A stretch of 64,000 nucleotides of DNA from an uncultured Paludibacter sp. (GTDB lineage: Bacteria; Bacteroidota; Bacteroidia; Bacteroidales; Paludibacteraceae): positions 1 to 64,000 of the forward strand of contig CALFXE010000090.1 of assembly GCA_937927845.1 (NCBI GenBank), given 5' to 3'. Of the stretch, positions 26,909 to 36,277 are shown one piece after another. The notes below the pieces were generated by a model that ran no database searches, had not been told where the DNA came from, and worked only from the letters and a program-made list of their open reading frames with translations. The position numbers and the translations under genes were made by a program. Numbering within the stretch: the stretch's first letter is position 1; each line of letters opens with the position of its first letter.

Positions 26909-28264
26909 TTATTTTAGCTCTTTTATCTTAATATTCTGAAACCACACTTCGTCGCCATGATCTTGCAAAAGGATATGACCGGTTGCGGCATTACCAAAGT
27001 TGGTCCAAACGCGATATTTACTATAAGCAACCAAAGCATTCCACATCTGATTATTACGCTCGTATTCAACTATTTTCACTCCGTTAAGCCAATGCTCAAC
27101 ATGATTATCTCTAACAACCACCCTTGCAGTATTGAAGAAACCGTTACGGTAAGGTTTATTAGGAATAGTCGGTATTAAATCATATAACGCACCAAGTTGA
27201 CGATTTCCCGCCACTCCTAATTTAGCATCAGGATGTTCCTTATCATCAAGTATCTGAAACTCACAACCAATAGAAGAACCTGCACCTTGATTTAGTTCTG
27301 TATCAACAAAATATTTAACTCCACTATTTGCACCCTTTGTTATTTTAAAGTCAACAAGCAATTCGAAGTTTTTATATTTTTTGACTGTAACGATATCGCC
27401 ACCATTTGTTGATTCACCACCATCAGATTTTAATACTTTCAATATACCATTGTCAACAACCCATCCTTTCTGCGGAAACTCTTTCAGTCTCGCACCTCTC
27501 CATCCATCTGTGGTTTTACCATCCCATAACAAAGTCCAGCCTTCAGCTTTTTCTCTATCAGATATGGTGTTGGGTATACAGTTTTTCTGTGGTGCTGCGG
27601 CAGCTTCCGAACGTCTTTCCTGCTCTAAACCACTTGTCAGTATACGAATATTTCTCCATGAGATAGTATTACCTTCGTCCTTAGCATTGCCAATTGCATG
27701 TACCTGAAGTGCAATGAGTCCGGAAGGAGTTAGTTCGTCGAGGATATTCGAGCACGGAATATCGTTTACCCAAGTGCGGATACTGTTGCCAATAGCTTCA
27801 ATTCTGGCTGTATTCCACTCGCCTAATTTGAAAGCCTTCTGTGCTTCAGGATATTGAGTTAAATCATAGAGCCATCCTCTTCTTGCTTCATCATAGATTC
27901 CGCCTGTCCATGCACGTTTTGACGCATCAATTTCAAACTGATAACCATGTACTCTGCCATTATTGTATTCCGGCAAAGACAACGAGCGAAATTGAACTCC
28001 TGAATTAACACTTGCGTGATCAGTTTTAAATTCAAATTCGAGAATAAAATCGCCGTATGTCTTTTTAGTAGCTAAAAACGTATTTGGCGTATTCATTTTG
28101 CTGACACCAACGATTGCACCGTCAACAATCTTATATTCGGCAGCACCATTTAATTTTGTCCAGTTTTTTAAATTTTTACCATTAAACAGATTTTCCCATT
28201 TTGCTTGAGAACTTGCTGAAAAACTTATCATAGCTATCAGCGATAAAACTAAAATTTTCTTCAT
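26909..28264 (-). CDS. Tandem DUF1080 (3-keto-disaccharide hydrolase) protein, exported
   Basis: DUF1080 proteins of Bacteroidota include characterised 3-keto-glycoside lyases/hydrolases that cleave glycosides after C3 oxidation. The signal peptide (1-20) is followed by two DUF1080 domains: one starting WENLFNGKNLKNWTKLNG (~22-210), the other WTLLWDGKTTDGWRGARL (~240-450). Both keep the jellyroll motifs (SGVQFRS; SGVKYFVD). It is the last gene of a four-gene operon with two Gfo/Idh/MocA oxidoreductases. A role in oxidative cleavage of plant or host glycosides is inferred from this context. Confidence 0.88.
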   Translation of the reverse strand: MKKILVLSLIAMISFSASSQAKWENLFNGKNLKNWTKLNGAAEYKIVDGAIVGVSKMNTPNTFLATKKTYGDFILEFEFKTDHASVNSGVQFRSLSLPEYNNGRVHGYQFEIDASKRAWTGGIYDEARRGWLYDLTQYPEAQKAFKLGEWNTARIEAIGNSIRTWVNDIPCSNILDELTPSGLIALQVHAIGNAKDEGNTISWRNIRILTSGLEQERRSEAAAAPQKNCIPNTISDREKAEGWTLLWDGKTTDGWRGARLKEFPQKGWVVDNGILKVLKSDGGESTNGGDIVTVKKYKNFELLVDFKITKGANSGVKYFVDTELNQGAGSSIGCEFQILDDKEHPDAKLGVAGNRQLGALYDLIPTIPNKPYRNGFFNTARVVVRDNHVEHWLNGVKIVEYERNNQMWNALVAYSKYRVWTNFGNAATGHILLQDHGDEVWFQNIKIKELK

Positions 28265-28269
28265 TACAT

Positions 28270-28503
28270 TTATTTTTTTAATATCCTTTTAATACTCCAA
28301 TATATCAATCTAACAATTGTCCATAAAACATAAATTCCTAACGTAAAAAGTAAAACATAACCTATTTGAGTTATTATTTCAACAAACTTGGTTTGAAATT
28401 TTATAATCGCATACAAATTAACCCCATTTGCAATAACAAATGCAATAAGTAAAGTGTACAATTCAATTTTTATACGTTTTGCCGTTATTATTATATCTTT
28501 CAT
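28270..28503 (-). CDS. Small two-TM membrane protein
   Basis: A 77-aa protein with two hydrophobic helices (~15-33 and ~43-66) and a basic C-terminus (SIKRILKK). It overlaps the upstream oxidoreductase gene by 4 bp (ATGA) and precedes the DUF1080 gene by 5 bp, so translation is coupled. No domain recognised; it could be an accessory subunit or membrane anchor for the pathway. Confidence 0.75.
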   Translation of the reverse strand: MKDIIITAKRIKIELYTLLIAFVIANGVNLYAIIKFQTKFVEIITQIGYVLLFTLGIYVLWTIVRLIYWSIKRILKK

Positions 28504-29768
28504 TTTGCTTTACTACTATGATTAAGATAATCTAATTTATATTCTTCAGGGAAAGATATAATCTCTTCTTTGACAATGGCTTCGTGACCTAACAAGCAAA
28601 GTGCACTGGCATAATATCCTTCTTCAGCAACATTTTCGGGTTGTTTTCCGGTTATTACAGCTTCGACAAAAGCATCAATATTTAAAGATGTTCCGTCATG
28701 CTTCGGACGTTCTCCTATAATATATTCACCTTTGTTTACATTGGCTGTTTCGGGTGCCCAGCTTGTGCCGGCAAAAGGTAAGGAGTCGAACAACCTATTT
28801 TCAATATCATTTATTAATTGTAAAAAACCGGGTGCAGGTTCAATATCTTCAAAATAATATTTACCTTTTTCCGGTTCGACGGTACCTAAATTACCAAGGA
28901 TTTGTTCTTCTAAACCATAAAATTTATTAGAGATAACCGAGTCGAAATTTAATTTCACTCCATTATCAAACATATAAATGCAAGACACATTATCATAAAC
29001 TTCGCGCCCATCTTTCCAGTGAGTTATAGCACCATGCCCCATCACTTTATTCGGGATTTCTCTTAATGCCCAAGTACCTATTTGAATCTGATGGCATGCT
29101 AATTCAGTCATCAAACCTTTAGAGTATTCATTATATAATCTCCAATTGATATGTCGCTCCAATTCAGGTGAAGGAACCGGTCTACGCCAATCATTATTAC
29201 GATACCAGAATGTACGAATTGCCTCAATGCTGCCAAAAGTTCCGGCATGAATCATCTCCATAGCACGTATATATCGCGGGTCGTACAGTCGCTGTTGTCC
29301 AACAAAGAATACCTTTCCTGCTTCAAGATGCTTGTGGTACATATTGAAGCAATCTTCGATAGTCATAGCTAAAGCTTTTTCACAAAATACATGTTTACCT
29401 GCATCAAAGGCATCTATAGCTATATCAAAATGAGTATTTAGCGGAGTTGCGATTACAATGGCATCGACATTTTTATCCTCTAACAATTTTCTGTAATCAT
29501 TATACACCTTTGCTTGAGGATATATTTTAAGAGCCTCATCAATAGAAGGTTGATAAACATCACATACAGCAACCACATCAGTCTTAGGGTTTTTCTTTAA
29601 AAAACTCATTAAAAACTGTCCACGCGAACCAGGACCGATAACACCAATTCTTGCAATGGACTTTTTAGTATGTTCGGATTCAGAAAATGCAGAAAGCCAA
29701 GGTGATGCAGCTAACAAAACAGCACCGGTAGCAACTCCTGCATTTTTAATAAAAGTTCGTCTATTCAT
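28500..29768 (-). CDS. Gfo/Idh/MocA oxidoreductase with Tat signal (422 aa)
   Basis: NAD(P)-dependent sugar dehydrogenase family. The N-terminal twin-arginine motif NRRTFIKNAG and hydrophobic stretch indicate folded export by Tat. The Rossmann motif is RIGVIGPGSRGQF. The usual EKP motif is changed to EKALAMT, so the catalytic Lys is kept and the Pro lost. It overlaps the neighbouring genes by 1 and 4 bp. In characterised Bacteroidota clusters such enzymes interconvert glycosides and 3-keto-glycosides; that role is inferred here. Confidence 0.9.
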   Translation of the reverse strand: MNRRTFIKNAGVATGAVLLAASPWLSAFSESEHTKKSIARIGVIGPGSRGQFLMSFLKKNPKTDVVAVCDVYQPSIDEALKIYPQAKVYNDYRKLLEDKNVDAIVIATPLNTHFDIAIDAFDAGKHVFCEKALAMTIEDCFNMYHKHLEAGKVFFVGQQRLYDPRYIRAMEMIHAGTFGSIEAIRTFWYRNNDWRRPVPSPELERHINWRLYNEYSKGLMTELACHQIQIGTWALREIPNKVMGHGAITHWKDGREVYDNVSCIYMFDNGVKLNFDSVISNKFYGLEEQILGNLGTVEPEKGKYYFEDIEPAPGFLQLINDIENRLFDSLPFAGTSWAPETANVNKGEYIIGERPKHDGTSLNIDAFVEAVITGKQPENVAEEGYYASALCLLGHEAIVKEEIISFPEEYKLDYLNHSSKAK

Positions 29769-31186
29769 TATAACTTATAATACTCAGTCCAGCCTTTACG
29801 AGGTGCAGATCCCTGTAGCAACTCATTTGCAATTTTATTATTAGTGAATTTCTTAGTCTTAGGATCGAAATTTAACTTAGCATTCAATCGTTGAGCGATA
29901 ACTCCCAAGCAGAAAACCTGACTAAGCGGTCCGGCTAAATGGAAAGGCGAACGAGTTTGTTCTTGCCCTTTACAAGCCAACAAGAAGTTTGCAAAATGAT
30001 TTGATGAGCTTTTTGGGACTTCAGGCAATTTAGAAGCCATGTCTTTTGCTTTTTCTTCAGGAATAATAGAGAGAGTACTACCATGACTGCCACCTTTAAA
30101 CATCAACTCCTTACTGTAAATAATTTTACCGGGATTAAGTTTAGAAGGCTGAATCTGCCCTGTTGATGGAGGCGGAATATTTGGATCTAACTCCACATTT
30201 CCATATCCGGCAGGCACAGGAGGCAGATTATCCAATCCATCATACCAAGTAATATCACAAGCCGGCATATTACCACGTGCAGGGAATTTAAATTCTATAG
30301 TTGATGAATAAGGGAAAAAGAATTTATTATGTCCATTTGCATATAACATATTAATTTCGGTTGGCAGACCTAACTCCAAAAACTCATGTGCAGCATCCAA
30401 GATATGCGCACCCCAGTCGCCCAACGCACCCATACCGAAATCGTACCAACAGCGCCACTGACCATTAATATAGTCGTGATTATAATCATGCCAGAACTTT
30501 GTGCCCAACCATGTATCCCAATCTAAAGATGTAGGAACAGGCTCACCGACAGGCATAGATTTCATATTGGAATCAAAATTATGCCAGCGGCGCGAGTTAT
30601 TCATATGAGCTGTAATAGCAGTAACATCCTTAATAATTCCTGCATCTTTCCAAGCCTTAAACTGAAAATAATTAGCTTCGGAATGTCCTTGATTTCCCAT
30701 TTGCGTAACCACACCATATTTCTTTGCAGCCTTCATCATAAGTTCCACTTCCTGAAAAGTATGAGCCATAGGTTTTTCGACATAGATATGTTTTCCTAAT
30801 GACATTGCTAACATGGTAGAAGGGAAGTGACTATGGTCTGGCGTACCGATACAAACAGCATCAATACTGTTACCCACCTTATCAAACATTACCCTGAAAT
30901 CGTGAAACTGTTTTGCATCAGGAAATTGATTCATAATCTCCAAAGTGTGATTTGCACCCATGTCGGTATCACACAAAGCAACTATATTACATAGACCGGT
31001 TTTGTATAGCTCTTTAATGATGTCTCCACCACGATTCCCAATGCCTATACAAGCAAGATTAACCTTTTCATTAGGAGAAATTTTTCTCGGTTTAAACTTT
31101 GGTCTGGCAGAAGCAAATGGAGTGCTTATCAGCATCATACTTCCTGCTAATAATGAACTGTTTTTTAAAAAATCGCGACGATTCAT
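29768..31186 (-). CDS. Gfo/Idh/MocA oxidoreductase with Tat signal (472 aa)
   Basis: First gene of the operon. The Tat motif NRRDFLKNSS starts the signal; the nucleotide-binding motif is LACIGIGNRGGDI, and the catalytic EKP is intact (VEKPMAHT). The C-terminal sugar-binding domain contains WRCWYDFGMGALGDWGAHILD, typical of the periplasmic subgroup. The stop codon overlaps the next start (TAATG). With the second oxidoreductase and the tandem DUF1080 protein it probably forms a periplasmic 3-keto-glycoside pathway. A minus-strand -7 box is at 31235-31242. Confidence 0.92.
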   Translation of the reverse strand: MNRRDFLKNSSLLAGSMMLISTPFASARPKFKPRKISPNEKVNLACIGIGNRGGDIIKELYKTGLCNIVALCDTDMGANHTLEIMNQFPDAKQFHDFRVMFDKVGNSIDAVCIGTPDHSHFPSTMLAMSLGKHIYVEKPMAHTFQEVELMMKAAKKYGVVTQMGNQGHSEANYFQFKAWKDAGIIKDVTAITAHMNNSRRWHNFDSNMKSMPVGEPVPTSLDWDTWLGTKFWHDYNHDYINGQWRCWYDFGMGALGDWGAHILDAAHEFLELGLPTEINMLYANGHNKFFFPYSSTIEFKFPARGNMPACDITWYDGLDNLPPVPAGYGNVELDPNIPPPSTGQIQPSKLNPGKIIYSKELMFKGGSHGSTLSIIPEEKAKDMASKLPEVPKSSSNHFANFLLACKGQEQTRSPFHLAGPLSQVFCLGVIAQRLNAKLNFDPKTKKFTNNKIANELLQGSAPRKGWTEYYKL

Positions 31187-31234
31187 GATATTGTAATTGT
31201 ATTTGGAATTATATAGTTAGTTAAATGTAAGTGG

Positions 31235-31242
31235 CAAAAATA
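31235..31242 (-). promoter_or_regulatory. -7 box of the 3-keto-glycoside operon
   Basis: TATTTTTG on the minus strand, 48 bp before the first ATG; no -33 element at the standard spacing. Confidence 0.4.
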
Positions 31243-31390
31243 ACAAATTATTAATCAATTTCAGATGAATTTTAATAATTTTACGAATTGTTTCACATTA
31301 GATGCTGAAGAAGCTTACACTTAATCACTGTTGACGATTGATAAAATGGTTGTTACATTGTAAATCCTGCCCAATCTGAAAATAATTATA

Positions 31391-31398
31391 TAACTTTG
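31391..31398 (+). promoter_or_regulatory. -7 box of the endonuclease/phosphatase-family gene
   Basis: TAACTTTG, 49 bp before the ATG at 31448. An 8-mer repeat tract (ATTTGCAT, ATTAGCAC) lies between box and start. Confidence 0.5.
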
Positions 31399-31447
31399 CG
31401 GATAAAAATATCCTAACTACATTTGCATATTAGCACATTATTAAAAT

Positions 31448-32218
31448 ATGAAGCTACAAACAACAATCTTTTTACTCCTATTTGTTCTAATTTCGAACAT
31501 TTATTCTCAGTCATCAGAACTACATATTATGACATACAACCTGCGATTTGGTGAACGAGCAAGCATGGAGGAATTTGCAGCTTATATCAATCAGCAGAAG
31601 CCTGATTTAGTAGCTTTGCAGGAATGCGATTGGAAGACATACCGGTCGTTTACTTCAAAGCAAGCGGGAAAAGCATTTGTGAATGAGCTTGCTTATCATA
31701 CCGGAATGTTTGGTTTATTTGGTAAAGCAATCAATTACAAAGGCGGATTATATGGCATTGGTATCCTTTCAAATTTTCCGATAATTAAAAGTGAAAGGGT
31801 ACTGTTGCCCAACCCTAATCCTAAAACTGAACAGAGAGCTTTGTTACTTGCCGAAATTGAACTACCTGATAAATCGAGGGTTATGTTTGTTTCGACACAT
31901 TTGGAGTATTCATCTGAACAAGTCAGGGAAAAGCAGATTGCTTTTATCAACAAATTTATAAAAAAGATAAAAATACCTGTAATTTTAGCAGGCGATTTGA
32001 ATGCTGAACCCACATCAAAAGAAATTGAAAAAGGATTGAAGAACTGGTTTAATGCCACTGATACAAATTATACATTTTCGACAGACAAACCGGACATCAA
32101 GCTTGATTATATTCTTGGTTATCCTAAAAAGAAATTTGAATTAATCAGTACTAAAGTCGATTATAGCATAAAAATATCAGATCATTTCCCTGTGAGTTCA
32201 GTTATTAAGATTAAATAA
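31448..32218 (+). CDS. Endonuclease/exonuclease/phosphatase family protein, exported
   Basis: Metal-dependent phosphodiesterase fold (DNase I/sphingomyelinase/inositol-phosphatase superfamily). The signal peptide (1-20, ending NIYSQ) is followed by the active-site motifs LQECDW, LAGDLNAEP and SDHFPV. At 256 aa it is a minimal single-domain enzyme acting outside the cytoplasm. The substrate could be nucleic acid, phospholipid head groups or a phosphorylated metabolite. Its stop codon directly abuts the glycerate kinase start, so the two are co-transcribed. Confidence 0.85.
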   Translation: MKLQTTIFLLLFVLISNIYSQSSELHIMTYNLRFGERASMEEFAAYINQQKPDLVALQECDWKTYRSFTSKQAGKAFVNELAYHTGMFGLFGKAINYKGGLYGIGILSNFPIIKSERVLLPNPNPKTEQRALLLAEIELPDKSRVMFVSTHLEYSSEQVREKQIAFINKFIKKIKIPVILAGDLNAEPTSKEIEKGLKNWFNATDTNYTFSTDKPDIKLDYILGYPKKKFELISTKVDYSIKISDHFPVSSVIKIK

Positions 32219-33544
32219 ATGAGCACACCATCATCTAAAGAAACAATATTAAATATCTTCCTTGAAGGCATTAGCAGTGTTAAACCTAAAAATCTCTTTC
32301 AAAATAAGTTGAAATGGGATAATACTATTCTGGCTGTCTGTGATAAAATCTATGATTTGTCGAAGTATGCAAATATTTATGTTATCGGTGCAGGCAAAGC
32401 TTCGGCTTATATGGCGCTTGAAGTAGAGAATATTCTTGGTGAGTTTATTTCAGATGGACATATCATAACAAAATACAATCATGGTTGTCATCTTCAATAT
32501 ATTACTATCACCGAAGCTGCTCATCCTATTCCTGATGAAAATGGTTTGGCAGGTACGCAAAAAATCATAGATATTGCGCAAAAAGCAAATGAAAATGACT
32601 TAGTTATCTGTCTGATTTCAGGAGGTGCTTCTGCTTTAATGATTGATACACCTTCTGATTTATCATTAGACGATTTACGTGTAGTTAACGAACTTCTAAT
32701 TAATTCAGGAGCAACAATTACCGAGATTAATACCGTCAGAAAACATCTATCTGAAGTAAAAGGCGGACAATTAGCTAATCTAATCTATCCTGCTTCATGT
32801 TTGAGCTTAATTTTATCTGATGTTGTGGGTGATCCTGTTGATGTTATCGCTTCCGGTCCCACTGCTCCCGATTCTTCTGATTTTAATGAAGCGACGCGGA
32901 TTTTAAAACATTATGGTTTATATAAACATATACCTGAATCGGCAAAACATCATTTATTACTTGGCATGGCTGACGTTATTAGAGATACGCCTGATGAATT
33001 TCATCCTTGCTTTAAAAACACTCATAATCATCTTATAGGTAATAATTTAGTAGCTCTTGAGGGTGCTACAATTTATGCAAAATCATTGGGTTTTGACACA
33101 CACATTATTACAGACAGCTTGGAGCAAGACTATAAGGCTGTGACTGGTTTTATTATTGAAACGATAAAGCAATATGTAGAAAATAGAAAAAACTCTAAGC
33201 CAATATGTCTTCTTTTTGGAGGAGAACCAACTATCAAAATAAACGGAAAAGGCTTGGGAGGCAGAAATCAGCATTTAGCTTTATATTTAGCAACAAAAAT
33301 AAGCGACACACAAAATGTTATAATTCTTTGTGCCGGCAGTGATGGTACTGACGGTCCGACTGATGTTGCCGGTGCAATTATCGATAGCAGTACAGTCAAT
33401 AATGCTGCATTACAAAGAGTCGACATTAAAGGTTTCTTAGATAATTTCGATTCCTTCCATTTCTTCGAAAAAGTTGGCGGACATGTTTACACCGGTCCTA
33501 CACAGACTAATGTAATGGATCTGATTGTGGTGTTGATCAAATAG
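32219..33544 (+). CDS. Glycerate 2-kinase (DUF4147/MOFRL type)
   Basis: Phosphorylates glycerate in glycerate/serine or sugar-acid catabolism. The N-terminal domain has the GAGKAS motif (VIGAGKASAYMA) and CLISGGASALM; the C-terminal MOFRL domain contains FGGEPTIKINGKGLGGRNQHLAL and AGSDGTDGPTDVAGA. The 441-aa length is typical. It begins immediately after the stop codon of the exported phosphoesterase gene. Confidence 0.93.
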   Translation: MSTPSSKETILNIFLEGISSVKPKNLFQNKLKWDNTILAVCDKIYDLSKYANIYVIGAGKASAYMALEVENILGEFISDGHIITKYNHGCHLQYITITEAAHPIPDENGLAGTQKIIDIAQKANENDLVICLISGGASALMIDTPSDLSLDDLRVVNELLINSGATITEINTVRKHLSEVKGGQLANLIYPASCLSLILSDVVGDPVDVIASGPTAPDSSDFNEATRILKHYGLYKHIPESAKHHLLLGMADVIRDTPDEFHPCFKNTHNHLIGNNLVALEGATIYAKSLGFDTHIITDSLEQDYKAVTGFIIETIKQYVENRKNSKPICLLFGGEPTIKINGKGLGGRNQHLALYLATKISDTQNVIILCAGSDGTDGPTDVAGAIIDSSTVNNAALQRVDIKGFLDNFDSFHFFEKVGGHVYTGPTQTNVMDLIVVLIK

Positions 33545-33570
33545 GAATATTCGTTAAGCTATTAAAACAG

Positions 33571-33640
33571 AACGCTGATAAAGCGGATGCAAGCAACGCG
33601 GACACACATGGATTTTAAAAATCAGCGTTATCTGCGTGCC
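33571..33640. repeat. Dispersed palindromic repeat, copy 2
   Basis: AACGCTGAT (33571-33579) and ATCAGCGTT (33621-33629) form a 9-bp inverted repeat between convergent glycerate kinase and RNase H genes. The inner CGGATGCAAGCAACGC (33584-33599) recurs exactly, inverted, at 61834-61849; the right end matches the left arm at 26838-26857. It may also act as a terminator. Confidence 0.75.
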
Positions 33641-33646
33641 AAAAAT

Positions 33647-34291
33647 TTACTTCCTCCCAAAATCAGCCGGTATCTCGCCCCAGACTTCTGTGTTCCATTT
33701 TATTACTTCAGTAGAGTATTCATTCTTGGCAAGCCATTTCTCGGCACGCTCAATAAGTTCGAAAAGTATTGCGTTTTCGTCAGATTGTTCAAGATTGGTT
33801 TTAGCTTTTTTCTTTTTGAGCCAAGCAATTGCAGTTTTACTATCTGTATATAACGGCATTTGAAGGTTCTTTTGTTTCAGAAGTGCAATGCCATGTACTA
33901 AAGCCAGAAACTCACCGATGTTGTTAGTTCCATGTTTAAATGGACCTTGCCGAAACACTTCTTCGCCGGTTTTTGTATAAACACCTCGATATTCCATTAA
34001 ACCCGGGTTACCACTACAGGCAGCATCTACAGAAAGACTGTCTAATATAGGCTTCTCAAACTCATTAAATAGCAATGCGTTAGCCTTCTTGATTTGTTCT
34101 TTTGCATTTTTGCCGATATAATCCCAACATGATGAATTAAACGCTATTTGAGCTTCTTCCAAAGAGGCAAATCCTTTGTATTTTGCATCGACATATCCAT
34201 GAACTTGTTGTTTACATTCTTCCCACGAATGATAAATACCCGGTTTTACACCATCCCAGACAACAAAATATTTATTTTTGGATTTTGCCAT
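33647..34291 (-). CDS. rnhA: Ribonuclease H (type I with viroplasmin-like N-terminus)
   Basis: Degrades the RNA strand of RNA-DNA hybrids. An N-terminal viroplasmin/Cauli_VI hybrid-binding domain (YFVVWDGVKPGIYHSWEEC, GFASLEEAQIAF, ~5-52) is followed by a RNase H fold with acidic residues in SVDAACSGNPG, NIGEFLALVHG and YTDSKTAIAW. The start at 34291 (MAKSKNKY) is preferred over the ATG at 34327, which lies almost on the tRNA gene and adds 12 residues unlike the family. Total 214 aa. Confidence 0.9.
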   Translation of the reverse strand: MAKSKNKYFVVWDGVKPGIYHSWEECKQQVHGYVDAKYKGFASLEEAQIAFNSSCWDYIGKNAKEQIKKANALLFNEFEKPILDSLSVDAACSGNPGLMEYRGVYTKTGEEVFRQGPFKHGTNNIGEFLALVHGIALLKQKNLQMPLYTDSKTAIAWLKKKKAKTNLEQSDENAILFELIERAEKWLAKNEYSTEVIKWNTEVWGEIPADFGRK

Positions 34292-34307
34292 ATTTATTGT
34301 ACTTTTG
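34277..34307 (+). promoter_or_regulatory. Promoter of tRNA-Arg
   Basis: TTTG (34277-34280), 19-bp spacer, TACTTTTG (34300-34307): a full match to the Bacteroidota -33/-7 promoter, 24 bp before the tRNA and overlapping the RNase H start on the other strand. Confidence 0.8.
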
Positions 34308-34331
34308 CATGAATTTTCTGAAAACACAAGG

Positions 34332-34403
34332 GGCCCTGTAGTTCAATGGATAGAATGGAAGTTTCCTAAACTTTAGATTCGAGTTCGATTCTCGGCGGGG
34401 CTA
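34332..34403 (+). tRNA. tRNA-Arg (anticodon CCU)
   Basis: A 72-nt cloverleaf. The acceptor GGCCCTG pairs with CGGGGCT (two G-U pairs), D-stem GTTC/GAAT, anticodon stem GAAGT/ACTTT with loop TTCCTAA (anticodon CCT at 34365-34367), and T-arm TCGAG-TTCGATT-CTCGG. The discriminator is A, and CCA is not encoded. It reads AGG codons. It sits 9 bp from the end of convergent argG. Confidence 0.92.
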
Positions 34404-34412
34404 CTTTTGACA

Positions 34413-35609
34413 TTACTCATTACGTTTCTGTACATTATAATATATCTTCATCTGATTACCGAGTATTTTTGTGAATCCTTTAACATCATCGGCACTCCAT
34501 GCTTTGTTTACTTCACCATATTCACCAAAATCAGTTTTCATCAAATCGAACGGACTTTCAACTCCTACTAAAGTATAGCCAAGCGGACGAAGATTTATAA
34601 TTACATCACCTGTAACATTTTGTTGTGAGTTTTCAAGAAACTTTTCGATGTCGCGCATAACAGGTTCTAAGTATTGTGCCTCATGTAAGAACATTCCGTA
34701 CCATGTGCCCAATTGATCTTTCCAATATTGTTGCCATTTGGTAAGCGTATGTTTTTCAAGCATTTTATGTGCATTGATTATCAATAACGGTGCCGCTGCC
34801 TCAAAGCCAACACGACCTTTTATCCCGATTATTGTATCGCCGATATGCATGTCTCTACCAATACCAAATTTATTGGCAATATCTTCTAACTTATTAATAA
34901 GGTTGATTTTATTAGTATCTTTCTCGCCATTAATAGCTGAAATTTCACCTTTTTCGAAACTTATTTTTATCGTTTCTTCTTTAGCTTTCGCAACCTGACT
35001 TGGATATGCCGATTCGGGCAAGGTCTGTTCCGATTTCAGAGTTTCTTTACCTCCTATACTCGTACCCCAAAGTCCTTTGTTGATCGAGTATTCCATTTTT
35101 GTGAAATCAGCAACAAAACCATGTTCTTTAAGATAATTAATCTCATATTCACGGGTAAGGACCATATCACGTGTAGGAGTCAAAATCTTTATATTTGGTG
35201 CTAAGATATCGAAAGTCAGGTCGAAGCGCACTTGATCATTACCGGCACCTGTACTACCATGAGCGACATAATCAGCATTAATTTCTTTTGCATAATTAAT
35301 AATTGCTATTGCCTGAAAAATACGTTCAGAGCTTACAGAGATTGGATACGTACCGTTTCTCAATACATTCCCAAAAACCATATATTTGATACTTTTATCG
35401 TAATACTCTTCAGTAACATCAATAGTTTTGTGAGTTTTAGCACCTAATCTATAGGCTTTATCTTCAATGATTTTCAATTCTTCATCGCTAAATCCACCTG
35501 TATTTGCTACTGCTGTGTGGACTTCATATCCTTTTTCTTTTGCTAAATACATCGCACAAAACGATGTGTCGAGTCCGCCTGAAAAGGCTAATAATACTTT
35601 TTCTTGCAT
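34413..35609 (-). CDS. argG: Argininosuccinate synthase
   Basis: Joins citrulline and aspartate with ATP in arginine biosynthesis. The N-terminal PP-loop is AFSGGLDTS, followed by YVAHGSTGAGNDQVRFD, a signature of the family; GTSIGGKE and the C-terminal tetramerisation region follow. The 398 aa are normal. It is the last gene of argR-GNAT-argG within this window, 9 bp after the acetyltransferase gene. The arg genes that often follow in Bacteroidota are replaced here by the convergent tRNA-Arg. Confidence 0.96.
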   Translation of the reverse strand: MQEKVLLAFSGGLDTSFCAMYLAKEKGYEVHTAVANTGGFSDEELKIIEDKAYRLGAKTHKTIDVTEEYYDKSIKYMVFGNVLRNGTYPISVSSERIFQAIAIINYAKEINADYVAHGSTGAGNDQVRFDLTFDILAPNIKILTPTRDMVLTREYEINYLKEHGFVADFTKMEYSINKGLWGTSIGGKETLKSEQTLPESAYPSQVAKAKEETIKISFEKGEISAINGEKDTNKINLINKLEDIANKFGIGRDMHIGDTIIGIKGRVGFEAAAPLLIINAHKMLEKHTLTKWQQYWKDQLGTWYGMFLHEAQYLEPVMRDIEKFLENSQQNVTGDVIINLRPLGYTLVGVESPFDLMKTDFGEYGEVNKAWSADDVKGFTKILGNQMKIYYNVQKRNE

Positions 35610-35618
35610 GATTTTAAT

Positions 35619-36248
35619 TTATTTTTTCAGTTTATTCGCTAAACTCTTAACTGTTTTGGTAATAGTTGCTTTAGTACCATTTGATTTCTTTTTCTCTTTT
35701 TCCCAGTTTGGGTCGTATAACATGCCGGTACAGAGACAATGCTTGCGGTTTGTACGTAACAAGATATCGTAGTTCACACAACTTTCACAACCTTTCCAAA
35801 ATTCGTTATCATCAGTTAGTTCTGAGAAAGTAACAGGACGATAACCCAATTCTGTATTGATTTTCATAACAGCCAATCCTGTTGTTAGTCCGAAAATTTT
35901 GGCATTAGGATAGCGTGTGCGAGAAAGCTCGAAAGCCATTTTTTTGATGCGTTTGGCTAAACCATGACCTCTGAATTTATCTACTACTATTAATCCGGAG
36001 TTTGCCACAAACTGTTTGTCACCCCAAGTTTCTATATAACAAAAACCTGCAAATTCATCTCCTGACAATGCAATAATGGCTTTACCTTCATTCATTTTAC
36101 GTGCAATATATTCGGGCGAACGACGTGCAATACCGGTCCCTCTTATTTTGGCTGCTTCTGCTATAGTGTCTAAAATTGTATCTACATACCCTAAGTGGCT
36201 CTCACCGGCTATTCGGACAATAATATTGTCCTTTTTATCAACATTCAT
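35619..36248 (-). CDS. GNAT-family N-acetyltransferase of the arginine operon
   Basis: Acetyl-CoA-dependent acetyltransferase; the GNAT core includes GLIVVDKFRGHGLAKRIKK (motif A, R/Q-x2-G-x-G/A) and FGLTTGLAVMKINTELGYRPV. Between argR and argG, this position in Bacteroidota suggests an N-acetylglutamate synthase-like role in arginine synthesis (inference). After the GNAT core the protein has a Cys-rich stretch (GCESC, HCLC) and a Lys-rich tail, so a metal site or thiol function is possible. Length 209 aa. Confidence 0.85.
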   Translation of the reverse strand: MNVDKKDNIIVRIAGESHLGYVDTILDTIAEAAKIRGTGIARRSPEYIARKMNEGKAIIALSGDEFAGFCYIETWGDKQFVANSGLIVVDKFRGHGLAKRIKKMAFELSRTRYPNAKIFGLTTGLAVMKINTELGYRPVTFSELTDDNEFWKGCESCVNYDILLRTNRKHCLCTGMLYDPNWEKEKKKSNGTKATITKTVKSLANKLKK

Positions 36249-36277
36249 TTTAATCTCATTTAATAATTTAACCCTAA

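Noticed and set aside
34331..34403. tRNA gene as an attachment site of an integrated element
   Set aside because: No integrase, no repeated tRNA 3' end nearby, and only housekeeping arginine genes next to it.
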